From JAUIET01 sp045106985 (GTDB taxonomy: Bacteria; Pseudomonadota; Gammaproteobacteria; Pseudomonadales; JAUIET01), in the NCBI GenBank assembly GCA_045106985.1, contig JBGCFQ010000021.1, positions 82,027 to 146,026 on the forward strand: DNA of 64,000 nt. Direction: 5' to 3'. This document shows, one piece after another, positions 60,787 through 64,000 of the stretch (positions are counted from its first letter, which is position 1; every line of letters starts with the position of its first letter). The notes under the pieces were generated by a model, which saw only the letters and a list, made by a program, of their open reading frames with translations, had not been told where the DNA came from and did not search any database. A program made the position numbers and the translations under genes.

Positions 60787-62052
60787 CTATACCTTAAAAC
60801 TCTTTTTCAGCTTCTTCGCAACCATCACCTTCTTAAGCCTAGCGTAATCAGGCACACCATTCTTAAAGGGTGGGTAGTCCTCACCACCAATTAATGGCGC
60901 AAGATAATCCAGACCCTTTTGGGTCACACCATAGCCATTCTTTGAGATGTAATCTCGTGGCATTTTCCATTCCACGTTGGCCACCTTGCTCAAATGAACC
61001 GAATCAATAGTCCAGCTATAACGTTTGGTTTTCTTGCGAACAATTATCGGCATAACGGCATTCTTGCCTGCTATGGCAAATTCTACAGCGGCTTCGCCTA
61101 CGGCGTAGGCTTGCTCTACGTCAGTGGCGGAAGCAATGTGACGTGCGGCGCGCTGCAGGTAATCTGCTACAGCCCAGTGGTTCTTCAAACCAAGCTCGTC
61201 AGTTACCATGCCGGCAAGTGCAGGTGCTACACCTCCCAATTGAGTATGGCCAAAGGCATCTTTACGACCCGCATCAGCAATAAATCTTCCATCCTTGTAT
61301 TGCGCTCCTTCTGAAGCAACCACAACACAGTAGCCGTGTTTTTTAACGTCGCGTTTTACTTGTGCTAGAAATTTCTTCTTATCGAATGCAATCTCTGGAA
61401 ATAGAATGATATGCGGCGGATCACCTGCTTGTTGGCTTGCTAAGGCACTGGCTGCAGCAATCCAGCCGGCGTGGCGGCCCATTACTTCGAGGATGAATAC
61501 CTTAGTAGAGCTGTCGCACATTGAGGCAACGTCTCGCCCAGCTTCCATGGTTGAGACCGCTACGTATTTCGCAACAGAGCCAAAGCCTGGACTGCAATCT
61601 GTGTACGGTAAGTCGTTGTCGACGGTTTTTGGAACACCAATACAAGTAATTGGGTAATTCATACTTTCGCCGAGCTGCGACACTTTGTGTGCCGTGTCTT
61701 GTGAGTCGCCGCCACCGTTATAGAAGAAGTAGCCAATATCGTGTGCTTTGAATACTTCAATGAGGCGCTCGTACTCAGCCCTATTGGTTTCAAGGTCTCT
61801 AAGCTTGTAACGACAGGAACCAAATGCACCTGAAGGGGTATGGCGCAACGCGGCAATAGTCTTAGCGGACTCTTTGCTCGTATCAATCAGCTCTTCGCGT
61901 AAGGCGCCAACAATACCGTTGTGCCCAGCATAGACCTTGCCTATCTTGTCTTTGTGCTTTCGCGCTGTTTCTATCACACCACAGGCACTGGCATTGATAA
62001 CTGACGTTACTCCGCCTGATTGTGCGTAAAAGGCGTTACGTTTTTTTGCCAC
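60787..62052 (-). CDS. pfp: Pyrophosphate-dependent 6-phosphofructokinase
   Basis: 421 residues. N-terminal YAQSGGVTSVINASACGV, the phosphoryl-donor loop YNGGGDSQD (Asp116 where ATP enzymes have Gly) and GVPKTVDNDLP (Lys142 where ATP enzymes have Gly/Cys) both indicate pyrophosphate. EVMGRHAGWIA and the fructose-6-phosphate site PEIAF follow. It catalyses reversible PPi-linked phosphorylation of fructose 6-phosphate. With ppa and hppA it makes a pyrophosphate-centred neighbourhood. Confidence 0.93.
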   Translation of the reverse strand: MAKKRNAFYAQSGGVTSVINASACGVIETARKHKDKIGKVYAGHNGIVGALREELIDTSKESAKTIAALRHTPSGAFGSCRYKLRDLETNRAEYERLIEVFKAHDIGYFFYNGGGDSQDTAHKVSQLGESMNYPITCIGVPKTVDNDLPYTDCSPGFGSVAKYVAVSTMEAGRDVASMCDSSTKVFILEVMGRHAGWIAAASALASQQAGDPPHIILFPEIAFDKKKFLAQVKRDVKKHGYCVVVASEGAQYKDGRFIADAGRKDAFGHTQLGGVAPALAGMVTDELGLKNHWAVADYLQRAARHIASATDVEQAYAVGEAAVEFAIAGKNAVMPIIVRKKTKRYSWTIDSVHLSKVANVEWKMPRDYISKNGYGVTQKGLDYLAPLIGGEDYPPFKNGVPDYARLKKVMVAKKLKKSFKV

Positions 62053-62145
62053 CTGATTTCTCCTTGGCCGATAGGGATTATTTCATCGCGCATTGTTGGA
62101 AGCGACGCTAGTATATTCAGTAAGACTAGCTAATCAATTCAAGCC

Positions 62146-63534
62146 ATGCATCTTCATATTCTCGGCATTTGTGGAACCTTTATGGGCAGCCTAGCGCTTC
62201 TTGCGCGTGAGCTTGGTTGCACAGTAAGCGGCTCTGACCAAAATGTGTACCCGCCAATGAGCACACAACTGGAAGAACAAGGCATTACTCTTCATGAGGG
62301 TTATGACGATGGGTTTCTGGCATTGAACCCGGATTTGGTGTTGGTAGGCAATGCGATGTCGCGCGGTAACCCCGCAGTTGAGGCCTTACTTGAAAGCAAT
62401 GTGAAGTATTGTTCGGGCCCAGAATGGCTGCGTGAAAACGTGCTGCGAGGACGCTGGGTGCTAGCGGTAGCGGGTACGCATGGTAAGACGACGACAACCA
62501 GTATGTTGGCAAAAATACTCGATTACGCCGGCTTAGAGCCAGGTTTCCTTATTGGAGGCATTCCGCAGGATTTTGGGCTTTCGGCGCGGCTCGGCGATGG
62601 TAAGTACTTTGTTATCGAAGCGGATGAGTATGATTCCGCCTTTTTTGATAAACGCTCAAAATTTGTACATTACCTGCCAAGAACTCTGATCATGAACAAT
62701 TTGGAGTTTGACCACGCTGATATATTTGCCGACCTTGGTGCCATTCAAACCCAATTTCATCACGTAGTTCGAACCTTGCCGGCAAGTGGCAAAATCGTTT
62801 TACCGGCGGGCAGCTCAGCGTTAGAGGGGGTTCTTGAACGTGGTTGCTGGAGTGAAATTGAACGCTATGCTATTGATAGCGTTGCTCTTGGCGGTACTGC
62901 GGAAACCGAACGCTGGCGTTACTCGGTCGAGGAAGGGGCCAGCCAGGTGATCACCATTCTCGATCAAGAGCGCGGTGCAAAAGCTCAAGTGGATTGGCAG
63001 CACAGCGGGGAGCATAACAGCGCAAACGCCATGTCGGCGATCGCGGCGGCGGATCATGTCGGTGTCTCTTTGCTTCAATCGTGTGAAGCACTGGGCGAGT
63101 TTGTTGGCGTTAAACGTCGTATGGAAAAACTGTTCTCTCAGGACGGAGTGGAAGTCTATGATGACTTTGCCCACCATCCGACAGCGATTCGACTAACTCT
63201 GGAAGGTCAGCGTCGCAAAACGCCAAAAGCCAGACTGATTGCAGTGATTGAGCCACGATCGAACACGATGAGAATGGGTGGCCATGCCGATGCGCTAAAA
63301 GCCTCTGTTTACACGGCCGACTGGGCAATCTGGTACAGCGCACCAAATCTTGATTGGGATCCTGACTTCCTGCAACTTGATGCTCCGAATAGAGTCGAAG
63401 TGATGGATAACACCAGCGCCATTGTCGAACTTCTGGTGAGTTCGCGACAGCCTGGCGACATCATTGTGTTGATGAGCAATGGTGGCTTCAATGGCATTCA
63501 CCACGAATTGGTTGAACGCCTGCAGACAGAATAG
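62146..63534 (+). CDS. mpl: UDP-N-acetylmuramate:L-Ala-gamma-D-Glu-meso-DAP ligase
   Basis: 462 residues. HLHILGICGTFMGSLALLARELG, GSDQNVYPPMSTQLE, AGTHGKTTTTSMLA (ATP loop), DEYDSAFFDKRSKF and FDDFAHHPTAI-type segment are the Mpl pattern, a Mur-ligase branch for recycling cell-wall tripeptide. The ATG at 62146 gives the normal length. Confidence 0.97.
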   Translation: MHLHILGICGTFMGSLALLARELGCTVSGSDQNVYPPMSTQLEEQGITLHEGYDDGFLALNPDLVLVGNAMSRGNPAVEALLESNVKYCSGPEWLRENVLRGRWVLAVAGTHGKTTTTSMLAKILDYAGLEPGFLIGGIPQDFGLSARLGDGKYFVIEADEYDSAFFDKRSKFVHYLPRTLIMNNLEFDHADIFADLGAIQTQFHHVVRTLPASGKIVLPAGSSALEGVLERGCWSEIERYAIDSVALGGTAETERWRYSVEEGASQVITILDQERGAKAQVDWQHSGEHNSANAMSAIAAADHVGVSLLQSCEALGEFVGVKRRMEKLFSQDGVEVYDDFAHHPTAIRLTLEGQRRKTPKARLIAVIEPRSNTMRMGGHADALKASVYTADWAIWYSAPNLDWDPDFLQLDAPNRVEVMDNTSAIVELLVSSRQPGDIIVLMSNGGFNGIHHELVERLQTE

Positions 63535-63656
63535 GGCTGTTTCAACTCTCAAACGATTGTTTCCAACTGTTATAGTTGGCACACTTTCCACGTAGTCACC
63601 GACGCTGCAAGTCGCCATAGGCGCTGCAGGTATATTACTAAGGATATGACAGCACA

Positions 63657-64000
63657 ATGTCTGAACGAATCTATTCTCTTTATGAACGAGTAATTCTTGC
63701 GAGGCCAACTATGGTTTTGCTGGCGATAGCGGTCGTTACGGCCATGTTGGCCACCTACATACCAAGCTTTAAGTTGGATGCTTCTTCAGACTCGCTTGTT
63801 CTAGAGGGCGACCAGTCTCTGCGCGTGTTTCGCGAGGTTGGTAAGCGTTATGCGTCGGAAGACTTTTTGATCATTACCTACGAGCCAAAGTCTGATCTGT
63901 ATTCCGATGAGGTGCTGAACGAAATTAGCCTGTTACGCGACGACCTGCTGAAGTTCGAGCGCGTATCATCTGTTACTTCGTTGCTTGATGTTCCTCTGCT
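63657..64000 (+). CDS. RND-superfamily (HAE3/MMPL-type) exporter, N-terminal part cut by window end
   Basis: The frame is open from the ATG at 63657 to the window end, about 114 residues. AAGGA at 63640-63644 is the likely ribosome site. After a short cytoplasmic N-terminus, one transmembrane helix (VLLAIAVVTAMLATYI) is followed by a periplasmic start with LDASSDSLVLEGDQSLRVFREV, typical of hydrophobe exporters related to MMPL. Substrate unknown. Confidence 0.85.
   Translation, partial: MSERIYSLYERVILARPTMVLLAIAVVTAMLATYIPSFKLDASSDSLVLEGDQSLRVFREVGKRYASEDFLIITYEPKSDLYSDEVLNEISLLRDDLLKFERVSSVTSLLDVPL

Noticed and set aside
63563..63579. CCAACT/AGTTGG hairpin after mpl
   Set aside because: Only 6 bp and no U-run; not distinguishable from chance.

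Overview
The window reads as chromosome from a marine-type gammaproteobacterium of moderate G+C content. RapA and Mpl are characteristic of Gammaproteobacteria and related groups. The pyrophosphate-linked enzymes and the taurine and quaternary-amine genes suggest a heterotroph using small organic osmolytes. Genus cannot be fixed from the sequence. There are no rRNA genes, CRISPR arrays, complete insertion sequences or prophage genes. One tRNA gene, tRNA-Arg(CCT), is present.

Layout. 1-8.2 kb: tail of an SLC13-type permease, a small SutA-like protein, then a same-strand run of B12-binding radical SAM protein, exported M20 peptidase, a trimethylamine-dehydrogenase-like Fe-S flavoprotein and an overlapping MttB-family methyltransferase. 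8.2-17.6 kb: RapA, nitroreductase, alpha/beta hydrolase, a winged-helix regulator with a membrane protein and an 11-bp inverted-repeat operator candidate, an EEP hydrolase, and a GlcD-type flavoprotein overlapped with class II DAHP synthase. 17.9-21.6 kb: a small hypothetical gene, then a cell-surface glycan or lipid-carrier cassette (epimerase, flavin oxidoreductase, GtrA, methyltransferase). 21.6-23.8 kb: purine nucleoside phosphorylase divergent from mtnA, then the tRNA.

24-35.9 kb is the most interesting region: a taurine dissimilation locus. Tpa makes sulfoacetaldehyde from taurine, TauR is the regulator, Xsc splits sulfoacetaldehyde to sulfite and acetyl phosphate, and Pta makes acetyl-CoA. 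A SauS-type sulfoacetaldehyde dehydrogenase and an N-acyl-D-amino-acid deacylase lie convergent to it. Between xsc and pta, translationally coupled to xsc, sits a CobS-like AAA+ ATPase with a CobT-like VWA protein. No CobN is visible. By analogy with CbbQ/CbbO and NorQ/NorD this pair may be an activase or metal-handling chaperone for the pathway. That function is inferred.

36-56.4 kb: MBL hydrolase, cytochrome P450, an exported protein, an enoyl-CoA hydratase, rmlBACD for dTDP-L-rhamnose, a secreted repeat/Fn3-like protein, a lipoprotein Ntn-hydrolase acylase, DUF2878, SDR, NRDE, aminoglycoside-phosphotransferase-like and epoxide-hydrolase-like genes, two paralogous cyclic-nucleotide-binding-fold proteins, and a coupled run of M15 peptidase, LplT-PlsC fusion and CysE. 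56.7-64 kb: a very basic AP2-like protein, then soluble pyrophosphatase, membrane pyrophosphatase and a PPi-type phosphofructokinase. Between the last two is an inverted pair of about 140-bp palindromic elements. Mpl and the start of an RND-family exporter end the window.
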